From contig CANOQG010000012.1 of assembly GCA_947568835.1 (NCBI GenBank), forward strand, positions 1-64,000: a DNA stretch of 64,000 bases. The letters are read 5' to 3'. The position numbers and the translations under genes are program-made. The DNA is from Protonemura montana. Taxonomy: Eukaryota; Arthropoda; Insecta; Plecoptera; Nemouridae. Shown here one piece after another: positions 38,222 to 52,000 of the stretch. The notes below the pieces were generated by a model. That model was not told the DNA's origin. It searched no databases and saw nothing but the letters and a program-made list of their open reading frames with translations. The stretch's first letter is position 1. Each line of letters starts with the position of its first letter.

Positions 38222-40422
38222 CCCCATGTCCTGCTCCATGTCCTGCCCCATGTCCTGCCCCATGTCCCGCTCCATGTCCTCCCCCTGTCCTGCCTCATGT
38301 CCCATGTCCTGCCCCATGTCCTGCCCCATGTCCTGCCCCATGTCCTGCCCCATGTCCTGTCCCATGTCCTGCCCCATGTTTTGCCCCATGTCCTGTCCAA
38401 TGTCCTGCCTTATGTCCTGCCCCATGTCCTGCCCCATGTCCTGCCCCATGTCCTGCCCCATGTCCTGTCCAATGTCCTGCCTTATGTCCTGCCCCATGTC
38501 CTGCCCCATGTCCTGCCCCATGTCCTGCCCCATGTCCTGCCCTATGTCCTGCCCCATGTCCTGCCCCATGTCCTGCCCTATGTCCTGTCCCATGTCCTGT
38601 CCCATGTCCTGCCCCATGTCCTGCCCCATGTCCTTCCCTATGTCCTGTCCCATGTCCTGCCCCATGTCCTGCCCCATGTCCTGCTCCATGTCCTGTCCCA
38701 TGTCCTGCCCCATGTCCTGCCCCATGTCCTGCCCCATGTCCTGCCCTATGTCCTGTCCCATGTCCTGCCCCATGTCCTGCCCCATGTCCTGCCCCATGTC
38801 CTGCCCCATGTCTTTCCCCATGTCCCATGTCCTGCCTCATGTCCTGCCCCATGTCCTGCCTCATGTCCTGCCTCATGTCCTGCCCCATGTCCTGCCCCAT
38901 GTCCTGCCCCATGTCCTGCCCCATGTCCTGTCCCATGTCCTGCCCCATGTCATGCCCCATGTCCTGCCCCATGTCCTGCCCCATGTCCCATGTCCTGCCC
39001 CATGTCCTGCCCTTTGTCCTGTCCCATTTCCTGCCCCATGTCCTGCCCCATGTCCTGCCCCATGTCCTGCCCCATGTCCTGCCCCATGTTCTGGCCCATG
39101 TCCTGCCCTATGTCTTGCCCCATGTCCCATGTCCTGCCCCATGTCCTGCCCCATGTCCTGCCCCATGTCCTTCCCTATGTCCTGTCCTATGTCCTGCCCC
39201 ATGTCCCATGTCCTGCCCCATGTCCTGCCCCATGTCCTGCCCCATGTCCTGCCCTATGTCCTGCCCCATGTCCTGCCCCATTTTCTGCTCCATGTTCCAC
39301 CCCATGTCCGGCCCCATGTCCCATGTCATGCCCCATGTCCTGCCCCATGTCCTGCCCCATGTCCTGTCCCATGTCCTCCCCCTGTCCTGCCCCATGTCCC
39401 ATGTCCTGCCCCATGTCCTGCCCCATGTCCTTCCCCATGTCCTGCCCTATGTCCTGTCCCATGTCCTGCCCCATGTCCTGCCCCATGTCCTGCCCTATGT
39501 CCTGCCCCATGTCTTGCCCCATGTCCCATGTCCTGCCCCATGTCCTGCCCCATGTCCTGCCCCATGTCCTGCCCTATGTCCTGCCCCATGTCCTGCCCCA
39601 TTTTCTGCTCCATGTTCCACCCCATGTCCTGCCCCATGTCCCATGTCATGCCCCATGTCCTGCCCCATGTCCTGCCCCATGTCCTGTCCCATGTCCTGCT
39701 CCATGTCCTGCCCCATGTCTTACCTCATGTCCCATGTCCTGCCTCATGTCCTGCCCCATGTCCTGCCCCATATCCTGCCCCATGTCCTGCCCCATGTCCT
39801 GCCCCATGTCCTGTCCCATTTCCTGCCCAATGTCCTGCCCCATGTCCTGCTCCATGTCCTGCCCCATGTCCTGCCCCATGTCCTGCCCTATGTCCTGCCC
39901 CATGTCCTGCCCCATGTCCTGCCCCATGTCCTGCCCTATGTCCTTCCCCATGTCCTGCCCCATGTCCTGCCCCATGTCCTGTCCCATGTCATGTCCCATG
40001 TCCTGCTCCATGTCCTGCCCCATGTCCTGCCCCATGTCCTGCCCTATGTCCTGCCCCATGTCCTGCCCCATGTCCTGCCCCATGTCCTGCCCCATGTCCT
40101 GCCCCATGTCCTGCCCCATGTCCTGCTCCATGTCCTGCCCCATGTCCTGCCCCATGTCCTGCCCCATGTCCTGCCCCATGTCCTGCCCCATGTCCTGCCC
40201 CATGTCCCATGTCCTGCCCCATGTCCTGCCCCTTGTCCTGTCCCATTTCCTGCCCCATGTCCTACCCCATGTCCTGCCCCATGTCCTGCCCCATGTCCTG
40301 CCCCATGTCCTGCCTCATGTCCTGCCCCATGTCTTGCCCCATGTCCCATGTCCTGCCCCATGTCCTGCCCCATGTCCTGCCCCATGTCCTGCCCTATGTC
40401 CTGTCTTATGTCCTGCCCCATG
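38091..40422. repeat. H16: 2,332-bp HOR with doubled landmark
   Basis: From 38222 it repeats H14 at offset 4,518, with landmarks at 39280 and 39600. Its first 131 bp differ from H14 (CCTTCCCTATG near 38183, no CCATTTCCTTCC) and match H18 instead. A private GTCCGGCCCC (CpG 39309-39310) is present. Confidence 0.9.
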
Positions 40423-42739
40423 TAATGCCCCATGTCCTGCTCCATGTCCTCCCCCTGTCCTGCCCTATGTCTTATGTCCTGCCCCATGTCCTGCCTCATG
40501 TCCTGCCCCATGTCCTGCCCTATGTCCTGTCCCATGTCCTGCCCCATTTCCTTCCCCATGTCCTGCTCCATGTCCTGCCCCATGTCCTGCCCCATGTCCC
40601 GCTCCATGTCCTCCCCCTGTCCTGCCTCATGTCCCATGTCCTGCCCCATGTCCTGCCCCATGTCCTGCCCCATGTCCTGCCCCATGTCCTGTCCCATGTC
40701 CTGCCCCATGTTTTGCCCCATGTCCTGTCCAATGTCCTGCCTTATGTCCTGCCCCATGTCCTGCCCCATGTCCTGCCCCATGTCCTGCCCCATGTCCTGT
40801 CCAATGTCCTGCCTTATGTCCTGCCCCATGTCCTGCCCCATGTCCTGCCCCATGTCCTGCCCCATGTCCTGCCCTATGTCCTGCCCCATGTCCTGCCCCA
40901 TGTCCTGCCCTATGTCCTGTCCCATGTCCTGTCCCATGTCCTGCCCCATGTCCTGCCCCATGTCCTTCCCTATGTCCTGTCCCATGTCCTGCCCCATGTC
41001 CTGCCCCATGTCCTGCTCCATGTCCTGTCCCATGTCCTGCCCCATGTCCTGCCCCATGTCCTGCCCCATGTCCTGCCCTATGTCCTGTCCCATGTCCTGC
41101 CCCATGTCCTGCCCCATGTCCTGCCCCATGTCCTGCCCCATGTCTTTCCCCAAGTCCCATGTCCTGCCTCATGTCCTGCCCCATGTCCTGCCTCATGTCC
41201 TGCCTCATGTCCTGCCCCATGTCCTGCCCCATGTCCTGCCCCATGTCCTGCCCCATGTCCTGTCCCATGTCCTGCCCCATGTCATGCCCCATGTCCTGCC
41301 CCATGTCCTGCCCCATGTCCCATGTCCTGCCCCATGTCCTGCCCTTTGTCCTGTCCCATTTCCTGCCCCATGTCCTGCCCCATGTCCTGCCCCATGTCCT
41401 GCCCCATGTCCTGCCCCATGTTCTGCCCCATGTCCTGCCCTATGTCTTGCCCCATGTCCCATGTCCTGCCCCATGTCCTGCCCCATGTCCTGCCCCATGT
41501 CCTTCCCTATGTCCTGTCCTATGTCCTGCCCCATGTCCTGCCCCATGTCCTGCTCCATGTCCTCCCCCTGTCCTGCCCCATGTCCCATGTCCTGCCCCAT
41601 GTCCTGCCCCATGTCCTTCCCCATGTCCTGCCCTATGTCCTGTCCCATGTCCTGCCCCATGTCCTGCCCCATGTCCTGCCCTATGTCCTGCCCCATGTCT
41701 TGCCCCATGTCCCATGTCCTGCCCCATGTCCTGCCCCATGTCCTGCCCCATGTCCTGCCCTATGTCCTGCCCCATGTCCTGCCCCATTTTCTGCTCCATG
41801 TTCCACCCCATGTCCTGCCCCATGTCCCATGTCATGCCCCATGTCCTGCCCCATGTCCTGCCCCATGTCCTGTCCCATGTCCTGCTCCATGTCCTGCCCC
41901 ATGTCTTACCTCATGTCCCATGTCCTGCCTCATGTCCTGCCCCATGTCCTGCCCCATATCCTGCCCCATGTCCTGCCCCATGTCCTGCCCCATGTCCTGT
42001 CCCATTTCCTGCCCAATGTCCTGCCCCATGTCCTGCTCCATGTCCTGCCCCATGTCCTGCCCCATGTCCTGCCCTATGTCCTGCCCCATGTCCTGCCCCA
42101 TGTCCTGCCCCATGTCCTGCCCTATGTCCTTCCCCATGTCCTGCCCCATGTCCTGCCCCATGTCCTGTCCCATGTCATGTCCCATGTCCTGCTCCATGTC
42201 CTGCCCCATGTCCTGCCCCATGTCCTGCCCTATGTCCTGCCCCATGTCCTGCCCCATGTCCTGCCCCATGTCCTGCCCCATGTCCTGCCCCATGTCCTGC
42301 CCCATGTCCTGCTCCATGTCCTGCCCCATGTCCTGCCCCATGTCCTGCCCCATGTCCTGCCCCATGTCCTGCCCCATGTCCTGCCCCATGTCCCATGTCC
42401 TGCCCCATGTCCTGCCCCTTGTCCTGTCCCATTTCCTGCCCCATGTCCTACCCCATGTCCTGCCCCATGTCCTGCCCCATGTCCTGCCCCATGTCCTGCC
42501 TCATGTCCTGCCCCATGTCTTGCCCCATGTCCCATGTCCTGCCCCATGTCCTGCCCCATGTCCTGCCCCATGTCCTGCCCTATGTCCTTTCTTATGTCCT
42601 GCCCCATGTAATGCCCCATGTCCTGCTCCATGTCCTCCCCCTGTCCTGCCCTATGTCTTATGTCCTGCCCCATGTCCTGCCTCATGTCCTGCCCCATGTC
42701 CTTCCCTATGTCCTGTCCCATGTCCTGCCCCATTTCCTG
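38222..42739. repeat. 4,518-bp tandem duplication, copy 2
   Basis: H16, H17 and the first 131 bp of H18. The left edge is the G at 38221 against T at 33703. I noted GTCCGGCCCC (39309) as a difference from copy 1. Confidence 0.88.
40423..42608. repeat. H17: 2,186-bp HOR
   Basis: Repeats H15 at offset 4,518, including CAAGTCCC near 41149 and GTCCTTTCTTATG near 42582. Confidence 0.9.
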
Positions 42740-44722
42740 CCCCATGTCCTGCTCCATGTCCTGCCCCATGTCCTGCCCCATGTCCCGCTCCATGTCCTCC
42801 CCCTGTCCTGCCTCATGTCCCATGTCCTGCCCCATGTCCTGCCCCATGTCCTGCCCCATGTCCTGCCCCATGTCCTGTCCCATGTCCTGCCCCATGTTTT
42901 GCCCCATGTCCTGTCCAATGTCCTGCCTTATGTCCTGCCCCATGTCCTGCCCCATGTCCTGCCCCATGTCCTGCCCCATGTCCTGCCCTATGTCCTGCCC
43001 CATGTCCTGCCCCATGTCCTGCCCTATGTCCTGTCCCATGTCCTGTCCCATGTCCTGCCCCATGTCCTGCCCCATGTCCTTCCCTATGTCCTGTCCCATG
43101 TCCTGCCCCATGTCCTGCCCCATGTCCTGCTCCATGTCCTGTCCCATGTCCTGCCCCATGTCCTGCCCCATGTCCTGCCCCATGTCCTGCCCTATGTCCT
43201 GTCCCATGTCCTGCCCCATGTCCTGCCCCATGTCCTGCCCCATGTCCTGCCCCATGTCTTTCCCCATGTCCCATGTCCTGCCTCATGTCCTGCCCCATGT
43301 CCTGCCTCATGTCCTGCCTCATGTCCTGCCCCATGTCCTGCCCCATGTCCTGCCCCATGTCCTGCCCCATGTCCTGTCCCATGTCCTGCCCCATGTCATG
43401 CCCCATGTCCTGCCCCATGTCCTGCCCCATGTCCCATGTCCTGCCCCATGTCCTGCCCTTTGTCCTGTCCCATTTCCTGCCCCATGTCCTGCCCCATGTC
43501 CTGCCCCATGTCCTGCCCCATGTCCTGCCCCATGTTCTGCCCCATGTCCTGCCCTATGTCTTGCCCCATGTCCCATGTCCTGCCCCATGTCCTGCCCCAT
43601 GTCCTGCCCCATGTCCTTCCCTATGTCCTGTCCTATGTCCTGCCCCATGTCCTGCCCCATGTCCTGCTCCATGTCCTCCCCCTGTCCTGCCCCATGTCCC
43701 ATGTCCTGCCCCATGTCCTGCCCCATGTCCTTCCCCATGTCCTGCCCTATGTCCTGTCCCATGTCCTGCCCCATGTCCTGCCCCATGTCCTGCCCTATGT
43801 CCTGCCCCATGTCTTGCCCCATGTCCCATGTCCTGCCCCATGTCCTGCCCCATGTCCTGCCCCATGTCCTGCCCTATGTCCTGCCCCATGTCCTGCCCCA
43901 TTTTCTGCTCCATGTTCCACCCCATGTCCTGCCCCATGTCCCATGTCATGCCCCATGTCCTGCCCCATGTCCTGCCCCATGTCCTGTCCCATGTCCTGCT
44001 CCATGTCCTGCCCCATGTCTTACCTCATGTCCCATGTCCTGCCTCATGTCCTGCCCCATGTCCTGCCCCATATCCTGCCCCATGTCCTGCCCCATGTCCT
44101 GCCCCATGTCCTGTCCCATTTCCTGCCCAATGTCCTGCCCCATGTCCTGCTCCATGTCCTGCCCCATGTCCTGCCCCATGTCCTGCCCTATGTCCTGCCC
44201 CATGTCCTGCCCCATGTCCTGCCCCATGTCCTGCCCTTTGTCCTTCCCCATGTCCTGCCCCATGTCCTGCCCCATGTCCTGTCCCATGTCATGTCCCATG
44301 TCCTGCTCCATGTCCTGCCCCATGTCCTGCCCCATGTCCTGCCCTATGTCCTGCCCCATGTCCTGCCCCATGTCCTGCCCCATGTCCTGCCCCATGTCCT
44401 GCCCCATGTCCTGCCCCATGTCCTGCTCCATGTCCTGCCCCATGTCCTGCCCCATGTCCTGCCCCATGTCCTGCCCCATGTCCTGCCCCATGTCCTGCCC
44501 CATGTCCCATGTCCTGCCCCATGTCCTGCCCCTTGTCCTGTCCCATTTCCTGCCCCATGTCCTACCCCATGTCCTGCCCCATGTCCTGCCCCATGTCCTG
44601 CCCCATGTCCTGCCTCATGTCCTGCCCCATGTCTTGCCCCATGTCCCATGTCCTGCCCCATGTCCTGCCCCATGTCCTGCCCCATGTCCTGCCCTATGTC
44701 CTGTCTTATGTCCTGCCCCATG
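42609..44722. repeat. H18: 2,114-bp HOR, 72-bp deletion
   Basis: Its start repeats H16 at offset 4,518, then 72 bp (six 12-mers) is missing: it has one GTCCAATG...CCTTATG block instead of two, near 42916. It has a single T-rich landmark (43900) and a private CCCTTTGTCCTTCC near 44235. H24 is its partner at offset 13,635. Confidence 0.9.
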
Positions 44723-46741
44723 TAATGCCCCATGTCCTGCTCCATGTCCTCCCCCTGTCCTGCCCTATGTCTTATGTCCTGCCCCATGTCCTGCCTCATG
44801 TCCTGCCCCATGTCCTTCCCTATGTCCTGTCCCATGTCCTGCCCCATTTCCTGCCCCATGTCCTGCTCCATGTCCTGCCCCATGTCCTGCCCCATGTCCC
44901 GCTCCATGTCCTCCCCCTGTCCTGCCTCATGTCCCATGTCCTGCCCCATGTCCTGCCCCATGTCCTGCCCCATGTCCTGCCCCATGTCCTGTCCCATGTC
45001 CTGCCCCATGTTTTGCCCCATGTCCTGTCCAATGTCCTGCCTTATGTCCTGCCCCATGTCCTGCCCCATGTCCTGCCCCATGTCCTGCCCCATGTCCTGC
45101 CCTATGTCCTGCCCCATGTCCTGCCCCATGTCCTGCCCTATGTCCTGTCCCTGTCCTGTCCCATGTCCTGCCCCATGTCCTGCCCCATGTCCTGCTCCAT
45201 GTCCTGTCCCATGTCCTGCCCCATGTCCTGCCCCATGTCCTGCCCCATGTCCTGCCCTATGTCCTGTCCCATGTCCTGCCCCATGTACTGCCCCATGTCC
45301 TGCCCCATGTCCTGCCCCATGTCTTTCCCCATGTCCCATGTCCTGCCCCATGTCCTGCCCCATGTCCTGCCTCATGTCCTGCCTCATGTCCTGCCCCATG
45401 TCCTGCCCCATGTCCTGCCCCATGTCCTGCCCCATGTCCTGTCCCATGTCCTGCCCCATGTCATGCCCCATGTCCTGCCCCATGTCCTGCCCCATGTCCC
45501 ATGTCCTGCCCCATGTCCTGCCCTTTGTCCTGTCCCATTTCCTGCCCCATGTCCTGCCCCATGTCCTGCCCCATGTCCTGCCCCATGTCCTGCCCCATGT
45601 TCTGCCCCATGTCCTGCCCTATGTCTTGCCCCATGTCCCATGTCCTGCCCCATGTCCTGCCCCATGTCCTGCCCCATGTCCTGCCCCATGTCCTGCCCCA
45701 TGTCTTTCCCCATGTCCCATGTCCTGCCTCATGTCCTGCCCCATGTCCTGCCTCATGTCCTGCCTCATGTCCTGCCCCATGTCCTGCCCCATGTCCTGCC
45801 CCATGTCCTGCCCCATGTCCTGTCCCATGTCCTGCCCCATGTCATGCCCCATGTCCTGCCCCATGTCCTGCCCCATGTCCCATGTCCTGCCCCATGTCCT
45901 GCCCTTTGTCCTGTCCCATTTCCTGCCCCATGTCCTGCCCCATGTCCTGCCCCATGTCCTGCCCCATGTCCTGCCCCATGTTCTGCCCCATGTCCTGCCC
46001 TATGTCTTGCCCCATGTCCCATGTCCTGCCCCATGTCCTGCCCCATGTCCTGCCCCATTTCCTTCCCTATGTCCTGTCCTATGTCCTGCCCCATGTCCTG
46101 CCCCATGTCCTGCTCCATGTCCTCCCCCTGTCCTGCCCCATGTCCCATGTCCTGCCCCATGTCCTGCCCCATGTCCTTCCCCATGTCCTGCCCTATGTCC
46201 TGTCCCATGTCCTGCCCCATGTCCTGCCTCATGTCCTGCCCTATGTCCTGCCCCATGTCTTGCCCCATGTCCCATGTCCTGCCCCATGTCCTGCCCCATG
46301 TCCTGCCCCATGTCCTGCCCTATGTCCTGCCCCATGTCCTGCCCCATTTTCTGCTCCATGTTCCACCCCATGTCCTGCCCCATGTCCCATGTCATGCCCC
46401 ATGTCCTGCCCCATGTCCTGCCCCATGTCCTGCCCTATGTCCTGCCCCATGTCCTGCCCCATGTCCTGCCCCATGTCCTGCCCCATGTCCTGCCATATGT
46501 CCTGCCCCATGTCCTGCCCCATGTCCCATGTCCTGCCCCATGTCCTGCCCCTTGTCCTGTCCCATTTCCTGCCCCATGTCCTACCCCATGTCCTGCCCCA
46601 TGTCCTGCCCCATGTCCTGCCCCATGTCCTGCCTCATGTCCTGCCCCATGTCTTGCCCCATGTCCCATGTCCTGCCCCATGTCCTGCCCCATGTCCTGCC
46701 CCATGTCCTGCCCTATGTCCTGTCTTATGTCCTGCCCCATG
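44723..46741. repeat. H19: 2,019-bp junction HOR
   Basis: From 44723 to about 46432 it matches H25 at offset 13,575, including the private CATGTACTGCCC (A at 45287 and 58862) and an internal 381-bp duplication of the ATGTCTTTCCCC region (45319, 45700). From 46400 on it matches the end of H13 at offset 13,169, including GCCATATG near 46495. It holds the junction of the 13,169-bp block duplication. Confidence 0.9.
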
Positions 46742-49073
46742 TAATGCCCCATGTCCTGCTCCATGTCCTCCCCCTGTCCTGCCCTATGTCTTATGTCCTG
46801 CCCCATGTCCTGCCTCATGTCCTGCCCCATGTCCTGCCCTATGGCCTGTCCCATGTCCTGCCCCATTTCCTTCCCCATGTCCTGCTCCATGTCCTGCCCC
46901 ATGTCCTGCCCCATGTCCCGCTCCATGTCCTCCCCCTGTCCTGCCTCATGTCCCATGTCCTGCCCCATGTCCTGCCCCATGTCCTGCCCCATGTCCTGCC
47001 CCATGTCCTGTCCCATGTCCTAACCCATGTTTTGCCCCATGTCCTGTCCAATGTCCTGCCTTATGTCCTGCCCCATGTCCTGCCCCATGTCCTGCCCCAT
47101 GTCCTGCCCCATGTCCTGTCCAATGTCCTGCCTTATGTCCTGCCCCATGTCCTGCCCCATGTCCTGCCCCATGTCCTGCCCCATGTCCTGCCCTATGTCC
47201 TGCCCCATGTCCTGCCCCATGTCCTGCCCTATGTCCTGTCCCATGTCCTGTCCCATGTCCTGCCCCATGTCCTGCCCCATGTCCTTCCCTATGTCCTGTC
47301 CCATGTCCTGCCCCATGTCCTGCCCCATGTCCTGCTCCATGTCCTGTCCCATGTCCTGCCCCATGTCCTGCCCCATGTCCTGCCCCATGTCCTGCCCTAT
47401 GTCCTGTCCCATGTCCTGCCCCATGTCCTGCCCCATGTCCTGCCCCATGTCCTGCCCCATGTCTTTCCCCATGTCCCATGTCCTGCCTCATGTCCTGCCC
47501 CATGTCCTGCCTCATGTCCTGCCTCATGTCCTGCCCCATGTCCTGCCCCATGTCCTGCCCCATGTCCTGCCCCATGTCCTGTCCCATGTCCTGCCCCATG
47601 TCATGCCCCATGTCCTGCCCCATGTCCTGCCCCATGTCCCATGTCCTGCCCCATGTCCTGCCCTTTGTCCTGTCCCATTTCCTGCCCCATGTCCTGCCCC
47701 ATGTCCTGCCCCATGTCCTGCCCCATGTCCTGCCCCATGTTCTGCCCCATGTCCTGCCCTATGTCTTGCCCCATGTCCCATGTCCTGCCCCATGTCCTGC
47801 CCCATGTCCTGCCCCATGTCCTTCCCTATGTCCTGTCCTATGTCCTGCCCCATGTCCCATGTCCTGCCCCATGTCCTGCCCCATGTCCTGCCCCATGTCC
47901 TGCCCTATGTCCTGCCCCATGTCCTGCCCCATTTTCTGCTCCATGTTCCACCCCATGTCCTGCCCCATGTCCCATGTCATGCCCCATGTCCTGCCCCATG
48001 TCCTGCCCCATGTCCTGTCCCATGTCCTCCCCCTGTCCTGCCCCATGTCCCATGTCCTGCCCCATGTCCTGCCCCATGTCCTTCCCCATGTCCTGCCCTA
48101 TGTCCTGTCCCATGTCCTGCCCCATGTCCTGCCCCATGTCCTGCCCTATGTCCTGCCCCATGTCTTGCCCCATGTCCCATGTCCTGCCCCATGTCCTGCC
48201 CCATGTCCTGCCCCATGTCCTGCCCTATGTCCTGCCCCATGTCCTGCCCCATTTTCTGCTCCATGTTCCACCCCACGTCCTGCCCCATGTCCCATGTCAT
48301 GCCCCATGTCCTGCCCCATGTCCTGCCCCATGTCCTGTCCCATGTCCTGCTCCATGTCCTGCCCCATGTCTTACCTCATGTCCCATGTCCTGCCTCATGT
48401 CCTGCCCCATGTCCTGCCCCATATCCTGCCCCATGTCCTGCCCCATGTCCTGCCCCATGTCCTGTCCCATTTCCTGCCCAATGTCCTGCCCCATGTCCTG
48501 CTCCATGTCCTGCCCCATGTCCTGCCCCATGTCCTGCCCTATGTCCTGCCCCATGTCCTGCCCCATGTCCTGCCCCATGTCCTGCCCTATGTCCTTCCCC
48601 ATGTCCTGCCCCATGTCCTGCCCCATGTCCTGTCCCATGTCATGTCCCATGTCCTGCTCCATGTCCTGCCCCATGTCCTGCCCCATGTCCTGCCCTATGT
48701 CCTGCCCCATGTCCTGCCCCATGTCCTGCCCCATGTCCTGCCCCATGTCCTGCCCCATGTCCTGCCCCATGTCCTGCTCCATGTCCTGCCCCATGTCCTG
48801 CCCCATGTCCTGCCCCATGTCCTGCCCCATGTCCTGCCCCATGTCCTGCCCCATGTCCCATGTCCTGCCCCATGTCCTGCCCCTTGTCCTGTCCCATTTC
48901 CTGCCCCATGTCCTACCCCATGTCCTGCCCCATGTCCTGCCCCATGTCCTGCCCCATGTCCTGCCTCATGTCCTGCCCCATGTCTTGGCTTATGTCCCAT
49001 GTCCTGCCCCATGTCCTGCCCCATGTCCTGCCCCATGTCCTGCCCTATGTCCTGTCTTATGTCCTGCCCCATG
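46742..49073. repeat. H20: 2,332-bp HOR with doubled landmark
   Basis: The partner of H14 at offset 13,169 (both carry CCCTATGGCC). Landmarks are at 47931 and 48251. Private changes are CCTAACCC (47020-47025), CCCCACGTCC (CpG 48276-48277) and GTCTTGGCTTATG near 48980. The last two recur in H22. Confidence 0.9.
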
Positions 49074-52000
49074 TAATGCCCCATGTCCTGCTCCATGTCC
49101 TCCCCCTGTCCTGCCCTATGTCTTATGTCCTGCCCCATGTCCTGCCTCATGTCCTGCCCCATGTCCTGCCCTATGTCCTGTCCCATGTCCTGCCCCATTT
49201 CCTTCCCCATGTCCTGCTCCATGTCCTGCCCCATGTCCTGCCCCATGTCCCGCTCCATGTCCTCCCCCTGTCCTGCCTCATGTCCCATGTCCTGCCCCAT
49301 GTCCTGCCCCATGTCCTGCCCCATGTCCTGCCCCATGTCCTGTCCCATGTCCTGCCCCATGTTTTGCCCCATGTCCTGTCCAATGTCCTGCCTTATGTCC
49401 TGCCCCATGTCCTGCCCCATGTCCTGCCCCATGTCCTGCCCCATGTCCTGTCCAATGTCCTGCCTTATGTCCTGCCCCATGTCCTGCCCCATGTCCTGCC
49501 CCATGTCCTGCCCCATGTCCTGCCCTATGTCCTGCCCCATGTCCTGCCCCATGTCCTGCCCTATGTCCTGTCCCATGTCCTGTCCCATGTCCTGCCCCAT
49601 GTCCTGCCCCATGTCCTTCCCTATGTCCTGTCCCATGTCCTGCCCCATGTCCTGCCCCATGTCCTGCTCCATGTCCTGTCCCATGTCCTGCCCCATGTCC
49701 TGCCCCATGTCCTGCCCCATGTCCTGCCCTATGTCCTGTCCCATGTCCTGCCCCATGTCCTGCCCCATGTCCTGCCCCATGTCCTGCCCCATGTCTTTCC
49801 CCAAGTCCCATGTCCTGCCTCATGTCCTGCCCCATGTCCTGCCTCATGTCCTGCCTCATGTCCTGCCCCATGTCCTGCCCCATGTCCTGCCCCATGTCCT
49901 GCCCCATGTCCTGTCCCATGTCCTGCCCCATGTCATGCCCCATGTCCTGCCCCATGTCCTGCCCCATGTCCCATGTCCTGCCCCATGTCCTGCCCTTTGT
50001 CCTGTCCCATTTCCTGCCCCATGTCCTGCCCCATGTCCTGCCCCATGTCCTGCCCCATGTCCTGCCCCATGTTCTGCCCCATGTCCTGCCCTATGTCTTG
50101 CCCCATGTCCCATGTCCTGCCCCATGTCCTGCCCCATGTCCTGCCCCATGTCCTTCCCTATGTCCTGTCCTATGTCCTGCCCCATGTCCTGCCCCATGTC
50201 CTGCTCCATGTCCTCCCCCTGTCCTGCCCCATGTCCCATGTCCTGCCCCATGTCCTGCCCCATGTCCTTCCCCATGTCCTGCCCTATGTCCTGTCCCATG
50301 TCCTGCCCCATGTCCTGCCCCATGTCCTGCCCTATGTCCTGCCCCATGTCTTGCCCCATGTCCCATGTCCTGCCCCATGTCCTGCCCCATGTCCTGCCCC
50401 ATGTCCTGCCCTATGTCCTGCCCCATGTCCTGCCCCATTTTCTGCTCCATGTTCCACCCCATGTCCTGCCCCATGTCCCATGTCATGCCCCATGTCCTGC
50501 CCCATGTCCTGAACCATGTCCTGTCCCATGTCCTGCTCCATGTCCTGCCCCATGTCTTACCTCATGTCCCATGTCCTGCCTCATGTCCTGCCCCATGTCC
50601 TGCCCCATATCCTGCCCCATGTCCTGCCCCATGTCCTGCCCCATGTCCTGTCCCATTTCCTGCCCAATGTCCTGCCCCATGTCCTGCTCCATGTCCTGCC
50701 CCATGTCCTGCCCCATGTCCTGCCCTATGTCCTGCCCCATGTCCTGCCCCATGTCCTGCCCCATGTCCTGCCCTATGTCCTTCCCCATGTCCTGCCCCAT
50801 GTCCTGCCCCATGTCCTGTCCCATGTCATGTCCCATGTCCTGCTCCATGTCCTGCCCCATGTCCTGCCCCATGTCCTGCCCTATGTCCTGCCCCATGTCC
50901 TGCCCCATGTCCTGCCCCATGTCCTGCCCCATGTCCTGCCCCATGTCCTGCCCCATGTCCTGCTCCATGTCCTGCCCCATGTCCTGCCCCATGTCCTGCC
51001 CCATGTCCTGCCCCATGTCCTGCCCCATGTCCTGCCCCATGTCCCATGTCCTGCCCCATGTCCTGCCCCTTGTCCTGTCCCATTTCCTGCCCCATGTCCT
51101 ACCCCATGTCCTGCCCCATGTCCTGCCCCATGTCCTGCCCCATGTCCTGCCTCATGTCCTGCCCCATGTCTTGCCCCATGTCCCATGTCCTGCCCCATGT
51201 CCTGCCCCATGTCCTGCCCCATGTCCTGCCCTATGTCCTGTCTTATGTCCTGCCCCATGTAATGCCCCATGTCCTGCTCCATGTCCTCCCCCTGTCCTGC
51301 CCTATGTCTTATGTCCTGCCCCATGTCCTGCCTCATGTCCTGCCCCATGTCCTTCCCTATGTCCTGTCCCATGTCCTGCCCCATTTCCTGCACCATGTCC
51401 TGCTCCATGTCCTGCCCCATGTCCTGCCCCATGTCCCGCTCCATGTCCTCCCCCTGTCCTGCCTCATGTCCCATGTCCTGCCCCATGTCCTGCCCCATGT
51501 CCTGCCCCATGTCCTGCCCCATGTCCTGTCCCATGTCCTGCCCCATGTTTTGCCCCATGTCCTGTCCAATGTCCTGCCTTATGTCCTGCCCCATGTCCTG
51601 CCCCATGTCCTGCCCCATGTCCTGCCCCATGTCCTGCCCTATGTCCTGCCCCATGTCCTGCCCCATGTCCTGCCCTATGTCCTGTCCCATGTCCTGTCCC
51701 ATGTCCTGCCACATGTCCTGCCCCATGTCCTTCCCTATGTCCTGTCCCATGTCCTGCCCCATGTCCTGCCCCATGTCCTGCTCCATGTCCTGTCCCATGT
51801 CCTGCCCCATGTCCTGCCCCATGTCCTGCCCCATGTCCTGCCCTATGTCCTGTCCCATGTCCTGCCCCATGTCCTGCCCCATGTCCTGCCCCATGTCCTG
51901 CCCCATGTCTTTCCCCATGTCCCATGTCCTGCCTCATGTCCTGCCCCATGTCCTGCCTCATGTCCTGCCTCATGTCCTGCCCCATGTCCTGCCCCATGTC

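Larger units (their letters stand above)
33231..46399. repeat. 13,169-bp block duplication, copy 1
   Basis: From the 3' end of H13 through H14-H18 into H19. The junction with copy 2 is in H19. Left identity breaks at 46399/33230 and right identity with H25 breaks at 46433/60008, so the crossover lies within 46400-46432. Confidence 0.85.

Noticed and set aside
28388-44725. A 5,445-codon plus-strand open frame, and similar frames from 15737 and 40432, as giant repeat proteins
   Set aside because: The unit is stop-free in all frames, many such frames overlap on both strands, and the peptide changes from MSCP to HVLP to PCPA at every 7-mer or 11-mer. There is no start context, non-repeat domain or codon bias to support coding.
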